Notes: a model not told the origin generated them from the sequence alone. Positions 49,890 to 61,706 are shown, numbered from the stretch's first letter. The stretch is DNA of 64,000 bases from Chamaelirium japonicum (GCA_947650365.1 OX393550.1:100653472-100717471), one strand, 5' to 3'. Numbers and translations are program-made.

Positions 49890-50654
49890 GGCGGCGAGCG
49901 GCAACCACAATGCCGTGTTGGAGCACCGTATTGTATGTGCTTGGTGATCGATCTTGGAGGAATTCTACTAACTGAGAAGGCCGGAAAATGTTTGGCTGAA
50001 GACCTGTTACTAACTGAGAAGGGAAAAAATTATGATATGTTGCTGGTCTAAGCTAAATTAAATTGACAGCATGTAAGATAGCATATCGCCATGCTGATAT
50101 CGGAAGGTTAGATTGTATCAGTAATGATCTAGCAATTAACTGTAAACGTTTAATGAAGGATTTAGCCAAACCATTCTGAGTATGGACATGTAGAACTGAA
50201 TGTTCAACTCTATTCTAGTATAATTACAGAAATCGTTGAAAGCCTTGGAGGAGAATTCTGCAATATTATTTAATCTAAAAATTTTGATATGAGTATCTGA
50301 TAAATTGGCCCTTCAAGGGTAAGCGAGCGGTAACCACGATGCCGTGTTGGAGCACCGTATTGTATGTGCTTGGTAACTGATTTTGGAGGAATTCTACTAA
50401 CTGAGATAGGAAATGTTTGGCTAAAGACCTGTTACTAACTGAGAAGGGGAGAAATTATGATATGTTGCGAATCTAAGCTGAATTAAATTAACAGCATGTA
50501 AGATAGCATATCCCCATGCTGAGATCGAAAGGTTAGATTGTATCAGTAATGGTCTAACAATTAACTGTAAACGTTTGATGAAGGATTTAGCCAAACCATT
50601 CTGAGTATGGACATGTGGAACTGAATGTTCAACTCTAGCTGAAGATAACCTCAT
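49890..50654 (-). mobile_element. Ty1/copia integrase remnant, tandemly duplicated
   Basis: On the minus strand, 50654-50421 reads VEHSVPHVHTQNGLAKSFIK, then ISAWGYAILHAVNLI and FSPSQLV, the C-terminal part of a copia integrase core. A second diverged copy lies at about 50210-50030. The shared phrase ATGCCGTGTTGGAGCACCGT occurs at 49910 and 50339, so a block of about 430 bp was duplicated. Gag, reverse transcriptase and LTRs are not adjacent. Confidence 0.75.
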
Positions 50655-53193
50655 CCTACCTGCTAGCTGAAGATAGATAACCTCATCCTACCCTTCAAGG
50701 CAACCTCATCCTACCTGCTAGCTGAAGAGATAAATGACGTCATCCAAGCCGTACATCATGGCAAATGGTGGCTTCTTCCTTCTTTGTGATCTAAATGTCC
50801 GAGCCTTTGCAGAAGGTAGCCTTAGGTGAGAGGCATATCGTTAGATCAACCTTGGGAAGAGTGCCTATGTGGAGCAAATGCATAAAAGCCCTCAAGACTG
50901 ATGGTATAGCCCCTTTTATTGCGCTCCACATGGTTCAATATTCTTACCCTCAGCACATCTCATATCCTCGATCTGCAGATGGGTGTGTAGTTGTCCTTTA
51001 AAGTTCTACAATTCAGGGGGTTACTAACTAGGATAACTGTCTGGATAAGGTGACGTTATGAGCACTATTGAACTTTTTGTTATAAAGTTGTTACAATTGT
51101 AACTAACGTACCTACCAGATCAATAATGATAGACTAGCTCGTTTACAACTATCATGACAAGTCCGCAAGGTAATTACTGTTACACTCTCATCTGGAGAAT
51201 CTTATAAATTGGGGTTGACCCTATTGCCTAGGTATGCTCTCTATAGACTAGACCTTGAGCTTCTAGAGAGTATAGAGAGAGGAATCTTTGGCCTGACTTT
51301 AGCGTCATAGGAGTGATCCAGGATCGATCACCCTTGGTTTTCCCTTTCTTTGTTTGTGTCTGTGCAGGATTGGAGCATCTGACCGTTCGTGGATATCTAC
51401 CCTCCTTAATTTTCTGTGGGTGCAAAAATTGTACCGGACCAGATCAGACTCACATGGTCCTGCACAACGGCCCAAGTGGGCAAACCCAGGCCCATAGACA
51501 TACTCTACAGGGGCCCGCAAATCATACCCCCCCTCTTATTGGGCCCAGACAACGGCTCAATAAGAGCCCAGCATAGAGGCCCGTACAACAGCCCACGTGA
51601 AGGCCCAAGCCCAATGCCACCTCGTTTCTGCCATATCGAACACGTGCTTCAACTATAAAAGGCCCCCTATGACCTAGAGAAAAGGGATTGGTCAATCAAT
51701 CAGAGGAAGATGGGATTCCAGAGCTATCTTTTCTTCTTCTAATTTCCTTCTAGTTGCTCCGTGCAACCACATTGTAAATAGGTTCACTCGGCCTATCGAA
51801 AGAACGCTCCCCCCTTCTTTTGCATACATAATAGTGCAAACCTGGTGGCACCTCTCACCCAGAGACGTAGGTTGTAAGACCGAACTTCGAAAACAACTCA
51901 TAGCCTTGTGTCGTCTACCTATCTCTCTTTACTCTCTAATCTTTATCTCTGCAACATTCAAACCACCCAATTCAATCAAGAATTTTGGGGTGAGGTTCTT
52001 GATTAGGATGGCACGAAAATTTCCCCCACAATTTTCTCTTAAAAATAAAAATAAAAATAAAAATGGTGCCCTTGTGGTGCACGACATTGGTTAATAGAAA
52101 ATCCTAGATTATGCTTAAACTAGTCTTGCCCCAGGTGAGGCTCGGGATCCGCACACACGTTATGCTAAGTCATACTCCTCCACAATTACTATTCTCTCTA
52201 TCATGGACCTTTCTCCACATAGGGCCACATGGAGTGTAATGGTTTGCCCCTGGCAAGGCTCGGGAACTGCACGCTCGTTATGGTTTGTCGCACTCCTCTG
52301 TAATTACGACTCTCTCCATAGTCGATGACTGACTTTGTATTTTCATAAATAGTGGATTTTAAGGTTGCGGTTCCTTACAGGCACGGAGACGTAGACTATG
52401 GTTGAACTTTGATAATAAATCACTGTGTCTACTCTACTCTCTACTCTCACTACAATATTCTAATCGATTAATAGTTGGCTGGAATCGCACGACGGAAATG
52501 AATCCCCCACAGGAACATTTCCTGTAGACATTTGATGGCCAATGCATGCAACAATAGTTTTGGTGGTCAGGGGAGTCGGTGCGTGCATAGATACCAAGAG
52601 AGCCATTTGGGTGTTCGTATAGGCCATCAGTAGAGGTTCTAAGCGGTGCATGGGCGTTGAGCGATATTCGCAAGGTGTTGGGCTGCAGATCAATAGTGGA
52701 TCATGGTCCAAGCATAAGGCACATGTAGCAGCTGCAGTTTGCAGGGCACATGCTACGGGGCACGGATGCAGAGTACCAGGAGTGAGGGGTGGGGCAACAT
52801 TGTGGAGTCACCGACGACCGGCTATTCTGGTCGTTAGTGAGCAGTTGATGGAGTTGACAATGAGTACAGCTTGGTGGAGGGGCCGATGGGCACCATGCAC
52901 CCCCCCCCCCCCCCCTGAAGTCCTTACGGTCAAAATGGGTGCCCTGGTGAAAAATAGGAATGGGTCTAGATGTCTCCATAAAATTGGGGGAATTAGTAAT
53001 TTTGTGGGTGTAAATAGCAACACCATAGGAATTTTTTCCTAAACCTGTTCGAAGAAAGGGCTGAGCTCAGGTTGGGTTTGGGTAGAGCACCAAAGTCGCA
53101 GTGTTATTGTTTATCCCCTAAGTCGGCCTATATCTACGCACTCGATATTGATGGTATACTCATCGTGTGTTGTTTTGCGAGGAAAATTTAACT
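50655..53193. other. Repeat-derived intergenic DNA, possible LTR-like part
   Basis: Short duplications of AACCTCATCCTACC lie at 50647-50710. Around 51640-52060 there is TATAAAAGGCCCCC, a leader-like stretch, a (AAATA)n run at 52035-52060 and GTGCCCTTGTGGTGC, which may be an LTR and its downstream region. No paired LTR or TG/CA ends could be fixed. A C run is at 52900-52914. TTAGTAATTTTGTGGGTGTA near 52993 matches the right end of the element at 10606. Confidence 0.35.
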
Positions 53194-53671
53194 CGCACCC
53201 CAAAATTGATGGACTTACCCCCTTTCCCACTGCCCTAAGGTTTCTCACCCTTTTTTCTATTTAATGACAAGTTTGCCCTCCCTCGTACTCCACATGCTTC
53301 CCCATCATTCATACCCTAACTGTTTTCCTCCTCCTTTCTCCCTTTCCCTCTTCTTTCTCATCGTCGGAGCCGTCACTACCGCCCTCCTCCTCCTCCTGCT
53401 TGTCGAAGCCATCATCACCTCACCTCACCTTCCCTCCTCCTTGTCATCGCCAGAGCCGTTGTCACCTCTCCTTCCCCTCCTCTCCCTTCCCCAGATCACC
53501 TTCAGGGGGGGAAGTAAAGGCGGCTATGATGTGGAAGGAGGAGGAGGAGGGAAGAGGAAGCTACATCGACTCTGACGATGGTTGCTCCAACAATTGCAAA
53601 GAATGAGGGGAGGACGGTGGGGTTTCAGACCGGGGGAAATCAGGGTATGTTAAGTAATTTTAGGGGTGTGA
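53194..53671. mobile_element. Non-autonomous TIR element with CTCC-rich core
   Basis: The left end CGCACCCCAAAATTGATGG is an imperfect inverted match to TAAGTAATTTTAGGGGTGTG at the right. The interior is CCTCCTCC-rich with a GGAGGAGGAGG stretch, similar in style to the core of 10606-11092. Confidence 0.5.
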
Positions 53672-53899
53672 ATGGAGTCACCCTTTTCCAATTCCAAGCT
53701 CGATTATCTCCAGACCACCATATCGTGCTGTCGGGCTCGCACTGCTCCCAAAGATGCAACCCCCCCAATCGTGTTCCACCACCCCCCACCAACCCAACAA
53801 ATTACATTTAAATCCATTAAAAATTTACCAAAAAGGCCTTTTCGAAAACGACAAGCAACCCTAAATTCGTCCTACCCATTCATGACGATCTTTAAAGCG

Positions 53900-54050
53900 T
53901 GAGTCCAGATCCTCTACAGTAGGTCGGCCCCGGTCGGTGGTCCGGCGCCCATCACAGCCGCACGATCCGAAAGTGACTCGTACTCCGGCCGACTCCACGC
54001 GGCTGTTATGCGCGCCGGGCCCACCGACTGGAGGAGATCTGAACTCTAAA
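53900..54050. mobile_element. Inverted-repeat element upstream of GT14 gene 2
   Basis: GTCCAGATCCTCTACAGT and GGCGCCCATCACAGCCGC face GCGGCTGTTATGCGCGCC and GGAGGAGATCTGAAC. It is the same family as 41651-41776 and ends about 270 bp before the ATG. Confidence 0.7.
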
Positions 54051-54052
54051 AG

Positions 54053-54182
54053 CGTTCGCCCCGAACGACGTGGCATCTAGTGACAGGATCCCTTGGATCC
54101 CTAAGCCGGGCGGTCGGGGTTGGGTACGACCGACGGTTGTGATCCTGACACGTCATTCTGGTTGACCGTTCGGGGACAAGCG
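54053..54182. mobile_element. Second inverted-repeat element before GT14 gene 2
   Basis: GTTCGCCCCGAACGACGTGG and AGTGACAGGATC face GATCCTGACACGTCATTCTG and GACCGTTCGGGGACAAGCG. It is not present before gene 1. Confidence 0.6.
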
Positions 54183-54244
54183 GTGTTTTTCACCCTCCGG
54201 TAAAAAGCATTTGATCTTGGTGTAGATTTTACATGGGTGAGTGT

Positions 54245-54256
54245 AAATATATATAG
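54245..54256 (+). promoter_or_regulatory. Possible TATA box of GT14 gene 2
   Basis: AATATATATAGA lies about 65-75 bp before the ATG, just downstream of the two inverted-repeat elements. Confidence 0.45.
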
Positions 54257-54319
54257 AGAGGGAGCGATCGAATTATCTGGAGGGATCGCAGCAGATCGAG
54301 AGATCCACGGCGACCGGCG

Positions 54320-55447
54320 ATGTTCTCCTCCTCCTCCTCCTCCTCCCCCTTCGTCGTCTCGTTCCTCCTCCTCCTCTCGCTGCCGCTGATCTTCGTGTTG
54401 GGCCCCAGGATCCTGCCGCCGAAGACACTCCCCAGCATACCGGACGCCGACGAGGCCGACGACCTCGCCCTCTTCCGGCGCGCGACCCTCTCGTCCTCGT
54501 CATCTGCCGCTGCCGTAGACGTCGGATCCTCCCTCGTCCGCCGGCAGCGGTGGTCGGCCCCCTCGTCGCCGCCCAAGGTCGCGTTCCTCTTCCTCACCAA
54601 CTCCGACCTCACCTTCGCGCCGCTGTGGGAGCGGTTCTTCGCGGGGCACGCCCGTTTGCTCAACGTGTACGTCCACGCCGACCCCGGCGCGCGCCTCCTC
54701 CTCCCCCCGACCCCGTCTTTCCGCGGCCGATTCATCCCCGCCAAGGCCACCCAGCGCGCCTCCCCGACCCTCATCTCCGCCGCCCGCCGCCTCCTCGCCG
54801 CCGCCCTCCTCGACGACCCCGCCAACGCCTTCTTCGCCCTCATCTCCCAGCACTGCGTCCCCCTCCACTCCTTCCGCTTCCTCTACCACGCCCTCCTTGC
54901 CGACCCCGGCGTGCCCCCGCCCCCTTCCTCCCCCACGGCCACCCTCCACGTCCGCCGCCGCAACCGCTCCTTCATCGAGATCAACTCCGACGATCCCGTC
55001 CTCCGGGACCGCTACGTCGCCCGGGGCGACGAGGTCATGCTCCCCGAGGTCCCCTTCGACCGGTTCCGCGCCGGGTCCCAGTTCTTCGTACTCGCCCGGC
55101 GCCATGCCCTGCTCGTCGTCCGCGACCGGAGCCTCTGGAAGAAGTTCCGGATGCCGTGCCTCAAGTCGAAAGAGGATTCTTGCTACCCAGAGGAGCATTA
55201 CTTCCCCACGCTGCTCTCGATGCAGGACCCAACCGGCTGCACCGGGTACACACTCACCCGGGTGAACTGGACCGACAGCGTCGGTGGCCACCCTCACACC
55301 TACCGGCCGCCGGAGGTGTCCGGCGAGCTGATCCGGCAGCTCAGGCGGTCAAACTCCACCTATTCCTACCTCTTCGCCCGCAAGTTCTCCCCTGAATGCC
55401 TCGACCCCCTGCTCGCGATCGCCGATACCGTCATCTTCCGGGACTAG
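54320..55447 (+). CDS. GT14 Core-2/I-branching glycosyltransferase (BC10-like), gene 2
   Basis: This intronless gene encodes 375 residues and is colinear with gene 1. The signal anchor is at about residues 11-28. A longer serine/alanine stem (57-83) accounts for part of the extra length, and a basic insert (about 205-215, LHVRRRNRSFIE) for the rest. The conserved Branch segments are PKVAFLFLTNSDLTFAPLWE (from 85), VYVHADP (116-122), SQHCVPLHS (176-184), YPEEHYFPTLLSM (289-301), CTGYTLTRVNWTD and SYLFARKFSP (349-358). The NWT sequon is kept. The reading frame is open and third positions are GC-rich, so it is probably active. Both copies keep every motif that can be seen, and they differ mainly in the stem and middle loop. 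Role as for gene 1: predicted Golgi glycosyltransferase, substrate not known. Confidence 0.95.
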   Translation: MFSSSSSSSPFVVSFLLLLSLPLIFVLGPRILPPKTLPSIPDADEADDLALFRRATLSSSSSAAAVDVGSSLVRRQRWSAPSSPPKVAFLFLTNSDLTFAPLWERFFAGHARLLNVYVHADPGARLLLPPTPSFRGRFIPAKATQRASPTLISAARRLLAAALLDDPANAFFALISQHCVPLHSFRFLYHALLADPGVPPPPSSPTATLHVRRRNRSFIEINSDDPVLRDRYVARGDEVMLPEVPFDRFRAGSQFFVLARRHALLVVRDRSLWKKFRMPCLKSKEDSCYPEEHYFPTLLSMQDPTGCTGYTLTRVNWTDSVGGHPHTYRPPEVSGELIRQLRRSNSTYSYLFARKFSPECLDPLLAIADTVIFRD

Positions 55448-55469
55448 CATCGTTTCCGCAACTTTCGGT

Positions 55470-57010
55470 TGATGATTCGTGCTGAAAAGATCAGTACTAA
55501 TACTATGACCAACGAGTGAGGTATGCAGCCCATACACTTCTTTGCAAATTCCGTTTTTGCGTCAATTCCCAAAAAATGACTTTGCTGGTATATCTATAGC
55601 TATGATTTTTCGTGTAAAAGCGAGGATTTGAGGTTGTGGAGTTTCAGCAACCCACACAACTAGCTAGTAGTGGCTCCCCCGGGAATCTGACATTGTTGGA
55701 TCTCGGCTTTTCACCAATTTGTTTGGCCGAGGAATTGTAGTGTTGGGGATGGGATCATATGTATACTCTATGTATGTACTAACATCAATGGGCTTATTGC
55801 CAATTATATGTAGGCATTCACTGAGTACCACCCTTCACAATTTATATTTTTCTTGTAGTTTCTTTGTGTTGATTCATCTGGTTTATCTTTGTATGGAAAG
55901 AGGGATTGTGGTTTTTAAAATGCAGTTGTTGAACTCTATAGACCATGCAGAGATTCTCTCCGCAGAATTCGACATTGTTGGATTCATGGTTTCTGCCAGG
56001 GGCGTCGGTTGACTGACCATTTGCTCTGGAAGATGCAATGATCTATGGACTCTAGAATTAGTACGGTGTTGCCAAAATTCGGCAGTGTGTATGTGCGGGC
56101 ATGCTAGAGATGAGTGATGTTCAATCGACCGATCCAATTATCCCAAGAAAGATGTAATCAGTCTATCAAGGTCAGCCGAGTAAGATTGTGCTCAGATCAG
56201 ACTGTTGGAAAAGCTGGAAAAATACTTTCAATAGGACTAGACTTGGCCAATTGGAGTGTATAAAATTCCTACCATGGAGCTAATGATTAATACATGAAAT
56301 GTGGACTTTTGCTGGAAAAAGATTGGTACTATGACAGCCAAGTGAGGTATGGATGCCAATACCCTGCTTTATATATTCTAATTTTTTGTGCCTTAATTCC
56401 CGATTTAAGTCTGTTGGCATGTCTATATCTTTTGCGTAGAAGTGTGGGCTTGGGGTTGTGAAGTTTCAGAAACCCACAAGTAATAGTGGTCCCCTCAGGC
56501 ATTCAAACATTGTTGGAGTCTTGGGATTTTAGTATTTTACCAATTTGTTTTGCTGAGGGAATTGTTGTGTTGGTGATGGGATCATATGCATACTTATATG
56601 TACTAACATAAAAGCGCTTATTGCAAATTATATGTTGGCAGCAGTTCACCAAGTACCACCCTTTGCAATTTTGTTTCTTTTGGTTTCATTTTGTTTTGAT
56701 TCATGGTTTTTCTTTCATCATTGTTTAGAAAGAGGAATTGGGTTGTGTGTATACCATGTAGAGATTCTATCTCTAGGCGTCTTAGCATTCCACTCTTGAA
56801 GATCAATTGTACTTCACTACTTTCTATATTACTAGTGCTATTTTTCCAGTTGCATGGGCATGCCACAGATTAACGCTGGTCAATCGACATTTCATAAACT
56901 ATCCTGAGAAAGATATATAATAGGTCTATCTGGGTCAACTGATTTGGCTTTTGCTCAGGCAACTATTATAACTCTTGGGAAGATACATCCAATAGGTTCA
57001 AACCTGCCTC
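55470..57010. repeat. Diverged tandem duplication in the GT14 gene 2 3' flank
   Basis: Block 55470-56300 and block 56310-57010 share an ordered series of phrases: a GTACTA...ATGAC...GTGAGGTATG start, GGTTGTGGAGTTTCAG against GGTTGTGAAGTTTCAG, GATGGGATCATATG, GAGTACCACCCTT against AAGTACCACCCTT, and CAATCGACCG against CAATCGACAT. Part of a third copy appears at about 59590-59720. They may be old 3' UTR copies. Confidence 0.7.
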
Positions 57011-57831
57011 TATTATGAGGATCTTCGATTCTTGGTAGGAGATAATGGTTTAATTATGGAATGAAAGTGCATGGAAAGTAAAGCAAGTAAAAGGTAAAAT
57101 GCGTTAATGAAAGTATTTTGAACCTTAAAGAGATAATGGTAGTTGGATGAAAATAACTTCATTGGTACTCTAAGCAAAGGTACACTAGCCAACTAATAAG
57201 CAAACTGAAAGTTACATTAGGAAAGTAAATGGCCAGGGTTGAACGTTTTACAACTATAGGAAGTGATTGTGTGGATGTCTGGGGACCTCTCTTCTAGGCT
57301 AAAGTTGTATGAAAAGTAGAAGGGTACATAATAAAAGGAAGTTGACGTTGGTCTTTTTTGGTGTGTTCTGTTGATGTTATCTTTGGGTTGACCATATCTC
57401 TTTTTATTGCCTTTCGGAGTGGTTTCAGACTTTCTTCGATAGTTGTTGACCTTTTGCGCCAAATATGTACAATATTGGTTAGTTACTAGCAGTTTTAGTC
57501 AATTGCCGGCAATTCCGCTAGGTAGGCGCGATTGCCTATTGATCGATCCATGTGGCAAGCCATGATTGGTTCTAGCCTCTTGGGATATCCACGTGGAGTG
57601 GCGGAGCTAGGATTTTTTTTTTTTTTGGAGGGGTGGGGATGTGGGGGGGTAAACCTGTGAAGTGATTTTGATTACTTCAAACCCCATTAAAATCTTCCCA
57701 ACAATCACCAACTTCAAATTGTTTCACAGTGATGACATGTTAGGTTTGTACGTTATATGGCTAAGATCTTGTCATACGACAATCGTCGATATTTTAGTGA
57801 GTTTTCGTGATGCACATCGCACAATCATCAA
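57011..57831. other. Intergenic, no gene recognised
   Basis: AT-rich DNA with a T run then G run near 57610-57650, in the style of a retroposon tail, but no body was identified. Confidence 0.35.
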
Positions 57832-58364
57832 TAGGAGTGAGACTTGGCCGGGTCTGACCCGAACCGGACCCGCCCAACCTGAACAATGGACAAACATGGG
57901 CAAAGCTGGTTAAAAACTTGGACGAGTTTGGACAAAAAAAGATCAACCCGATTTCAATTTGGACGGGTTTGGGCACCGATCTTCCTAACCTGAGGAAGTG
58001 ACACACTAAGGTTGAAGGCTTTGGTAGTTTTTTTTTTATGGAAATTAAAGATTGTCTGTCTGATGTTGAATGCTAAGAATTTGTTTGAAATATGGGTTGG
58101 ATTTTATGTTTTCGTTACGTAAATCAAAGATTTTTTTTATGCAATTCAAAAATCTGTTAGGTTTTTTTTCCAGCTATTTATGTGCACAAGCATTTCTAAT
58201 TGGGCAACCCGCCCATTATTTTGCAAATTCGCCCATTATTTCGCAAATCCGCCCATTATTTCCAATTAGGCACGGATTGGGTTTTCACGGGCAAAACGGG
58301 TAAGGTTTGTGCAAGTCGGGTTGGGCATGGGCAGACCCTTCAACCCGCCCAAGGCCCACCCCTA
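57832..58364. mobile_element. Non-autonomous hAT element with 8-bp target duplication
   Basis: It starts TAGGAGTGAGACTTGGCCGG and ends CCCAAGGCCCACCCCTA, imperfect inverted copies. ATCATCAA flanks both sides (57824-57831 and 58365-58372). The interior includes three CGCCCATTATTT units (58210-58260). Confidence 0.87.
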
Positions 58365-58409
58365 ATCATCAAGCTGTGATGTTATGCATCCTAGCCTAGT
58401 CCTATTATA

Positions 58410-58600
58410 AGAGCGGTGCTATGAATCATCGTCACTAGTGTCGTGGGATGAGCACGATGCACAACAACCGCTGACATCATGCTAACGTTAACAGGTCGAT
58501 CAATGTTCATACACAACGTACATCCCACGACACTCACAGTGAGGATTCACGCTATGCATATATGCGTGCATGTATAGCATTCCTTTATAGTATAAGAGAA
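58410..58600. mobile_element. Imperfect inverted repeat, MITE-like
   Basis: AGTGTCGTGGGATGAGCACG near 58438 faces CGTACATCCCACGACACTCA near 58517. Further pairing of GCGGTGCTATGAATC with GATTCACGCTATGC lies outside. No target duplication was fixed. Confidence 0.5.
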
Positions 58601-61472
58601 ATGATCAAATAAGGTGCCTCGTACGTAAGGTTGCCGGTCTGATTCATAACACCTGTCCGATGGTAGGTAACCCGATAGGTGGATGGCACTCAGCCCTGGG
58701 CTGATGGTTGTAGATACATCAATATCTTATGGATTCACTACTCTATAATATAATGGAGCAACCCTTTCTCTAGTTTTGAATTTTCATTGTGACCAAAACA
58801 CCCTCAAATCCAAACATATGTGCATGAGTGCATCTCCAAATACAATACCATCGATCACTCAGCCACAAACCTCGACAGGTGAATGGCACTCCGCCCATGT
58901 CCACGTGCCTCAATACAATTGATCACTCTCAGTCATAAAGCCCATTTAATTGTCTTCAATTTTCACTATTGAGTCTTTAATAGCAAAATTTGACTTTCGA
59001 GCTCCCGTAGATCCTCTATATTATGAAATTTCAGCCTGGAAAGCTAGAACATGGCATCGACAGGCTGGAGAGCTCTGAATGTCAATCCTAATTGAGGTCA
59101 TAATTGTGTTTTTGAGCGGTTTGAAAGATACACCTAGTTTGTTAAAGATTGTGCAGAAACTCAACGATTGTCATTAATTGGGCCAACCGCTTTTGGTCTG
59201 ATCAAGCTTTTCCATGTATTCGTCGATTAAGATGGGTACATCAGTTCTGGTCGACATTACCAGTCGTTTATGTACGTTATGCAGTTGTAACTCCCTCGTA
59301 AACCACAAGTGGTTGATTTGCATGTTGATTGACGTCTAGTCGTGATCGATTTTACTGATGGTTTGCACGTTGATCGATGTTTAGTAGTGAATCTAGTTAT
59401 CGATTTTTACTGATGGTCGATTTTGAGGAAGGTTGTTTAAACTGCATGCAGGTTGATCTTTGTCCGAGTGGGATTTTTTTGGGTCTAAACAAACATTTCA
59501 GGTCTACGACACATGGATGTAGGCATTGTAGTGCTTGTCCTTCATTGATAATTTTTCTTCTATTTTGTATGCTTTTTTCTGTTGATTTTTCATTATGCGA
59601 AGATAGATTTGGGGTTATGTAACTTTGAAATTCAAACAGCGATGGTCTCTTTAGGTGTTTGACGTGTTTGGATTCTTGGGTTATCGCCAATAGAATTTGT
59701 TTTGGTTGAGGCTGTACTTCTGAGTGCTTAGGACTGATTCTATACCTTGTTACATCAAAGGGTTATTACAGTTAGATGATGTATCGCTAGTATCGGGTGT
59801 GCGTAAATTTTCTAAAGTTGTATCTTTTGATTGGTTCCTTTATTGTTTGTGTAGATACATCTTTGAGGGCTATATGCTGTGGTCCTGTGGAGCTTTGAAA
59901 AACACATTCATGGATTTATACCAAGGGTTCTGTTTGGTTTAGGACATAACATGCGTAGTATCCAACAACATGATTAGGCATTGGAAAGGATTCATCCTAT
60001 AGACATCACACGAGAATTGAATTGAAGCACTTGCACTTTTCATTGACCAGTATAAAATTCATATAGGCTTTATGTCATCAATTCAGACTATAGTTTCGGT
60101 TGAACCATGAGAAAAAAAGGAAGTTTATGGAGAATTTCGAGAATGGGTAGATGATGTATCTTGTTTATTAGTGTGATTGATCCATTCGGCTGTGACCAAT
60201 CTCTGTAATTTCGGTCTCCTTGATTTTCTGAACAACGAAGGGTACAAAGAAAATAGCTGGAAACCTTGATGTTCACTTTCTAATGAGAGCTGAATCCGTC
60301 GCATTTGGTCTAGTGAGCTGTTGATGATGATGCTTTTTATGTGTACAGCTGTTGCTGGTATATGGTGGTTTTTTTTTTGTTGCTGCCCGGGTAGTTTGCT
60401 GTGAAATCTCATCTGGATGCCTCTTTGAAATCATGTGTCGAGTAAAGGCTTTTGTGTGGTGGTTTGAAGATATCTAGGGGAAGGATGTATGGATCGGTAT
60501 CGGTCAGCCCTTGACCTGTGTGTTGGTATGTACATACAGGTACTGGTAAGTACCGGTTGATGGCTCCTTTTTTTTTGTTCCTTTGCTTCTGCAATGATAC
60601 CAACAAAACATTTGTGCTTAGTTGGGCTTCTACAATGATGCATCATGGTCGTAATTCTTAACCTAATGTACTTGCGTAATAAAACTGATTTATTGGCCAA
60701 ATTATGGCCTAAGAGTGAAAAAAAGGCAAATAGTGGTACCAGAGAATTTCGGTACGGGTGCGTACCAGTATCTGCCAGTATTTCAAACTAGGGTATGATG
60801 TTGACTGCTATTATTTTGTTCTGTTTTGTCAGGGTCTTTGGAGGGTGCTGAGTGGAGTAGAGGAGGCCACTTTCGAAGCTCTTCGTCATGTCTACTACTC
60901 GTTCGTATGTATGGAAAGATGAAGTTCTGAGAGCAAGGAAGAGTAGGATAAAGATGAAGTTCTGAGAGCAAGGAAGAGTAGGATAAAGTTAAGCCGCGTA
61001 AGCATGCATCAAGGTGTAGCAGCAACAGCAGGGTCTTTCGTGGTCGATGTTGTCATCGTCGTCATCATTTATGTGAAATAGAGTGCAATCTTTATCAATA
61101 TCTACAGATTTCAGTAGCAGTTGTAGTGAAATCATCTACTTAGATTCTTCCCATCGTCTCCTTTGCTCTTGGGTCGAATAAAAATCACTCCGAAGGCCAC
61201 AGTCCAGTGGGTGGTTGTTAAGCATTGGTGGTTTCAAGGATTGGAGAATGGAGATATTTTGCGAAATATCTCGTTTTTCTTCCAGGATTCCGAAATGAAA
61301 CTGCATATACATAGATATATTGAAATACATTGAAATTTTGTCCCTCTCCCTGTCTACAGCTGTCCCGAAATACCCGTGATATTTTGTGAAATTTCACTGA
61401 AATATCTCTGTTTTTCTGGAATTCCGATACGTAACCGAAACTTTGAAATTGGACTCCTTTGATATTTTTTCA
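58601..61472. other. Intergenic, with a 35-bp tandem duplication
   Basis: AGATGAAGTTCTGAGAGCAA, continuing to GGATAA, occurs twice in tandem at 60919-60988. The segment near 59590-59720 is a third, partial copy of the GT14 3'-flank repeat. A T run is at 60369. No gene was recognised. Confidence 0.45.
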
Positions 61473-61692
61473 GGTAAATTACACATACACCCCCGTTAGT
61501 TTGACTAATTATCACTTACACCCCCCTCATGTTTTTCCCCCCTATAGTTTGAAAAACCATACACATAGACCACCTTTGGAGGGTGCAAGTGATGTATTTT
61601 TCAAACTATAGGGATGCATTTGAAGGATTTTAAACATGAGGGGGGTGTAAGTGAGAATCGGTCAAGCTACAGATGTCTATATGTAATTTACC
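61473..61692. mobile_element. Palindromic MITE (GGTAAATTACACATA type)
   Basis: GGTAAATTACACATACACCC faces TATATGTAATTTACC. Internal CTTACACCCCCCTCATG pairs with CATGAGGGGGGTGTAAG, and TATAGTTTGAAAAA with TTTTTCAAACTATA. Confidence 0.8.
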
Positions 61693-61706
61693 CTTTTTTT
61701 TTTATA

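Noticed and set aside
51640-52060. A complete LTR retrotransposon LTR
   Set aside because: A TATA-like motif and leader are visible, but no second LTR, primer-binding site or clear TG/CA ends could be fixed.
54500-55297. 265-codon minus-strand frame over GT14 gene 2
   Set aside because: It is the same GC3 shadow effect, rich in Gly/Glu/Val with no domain.
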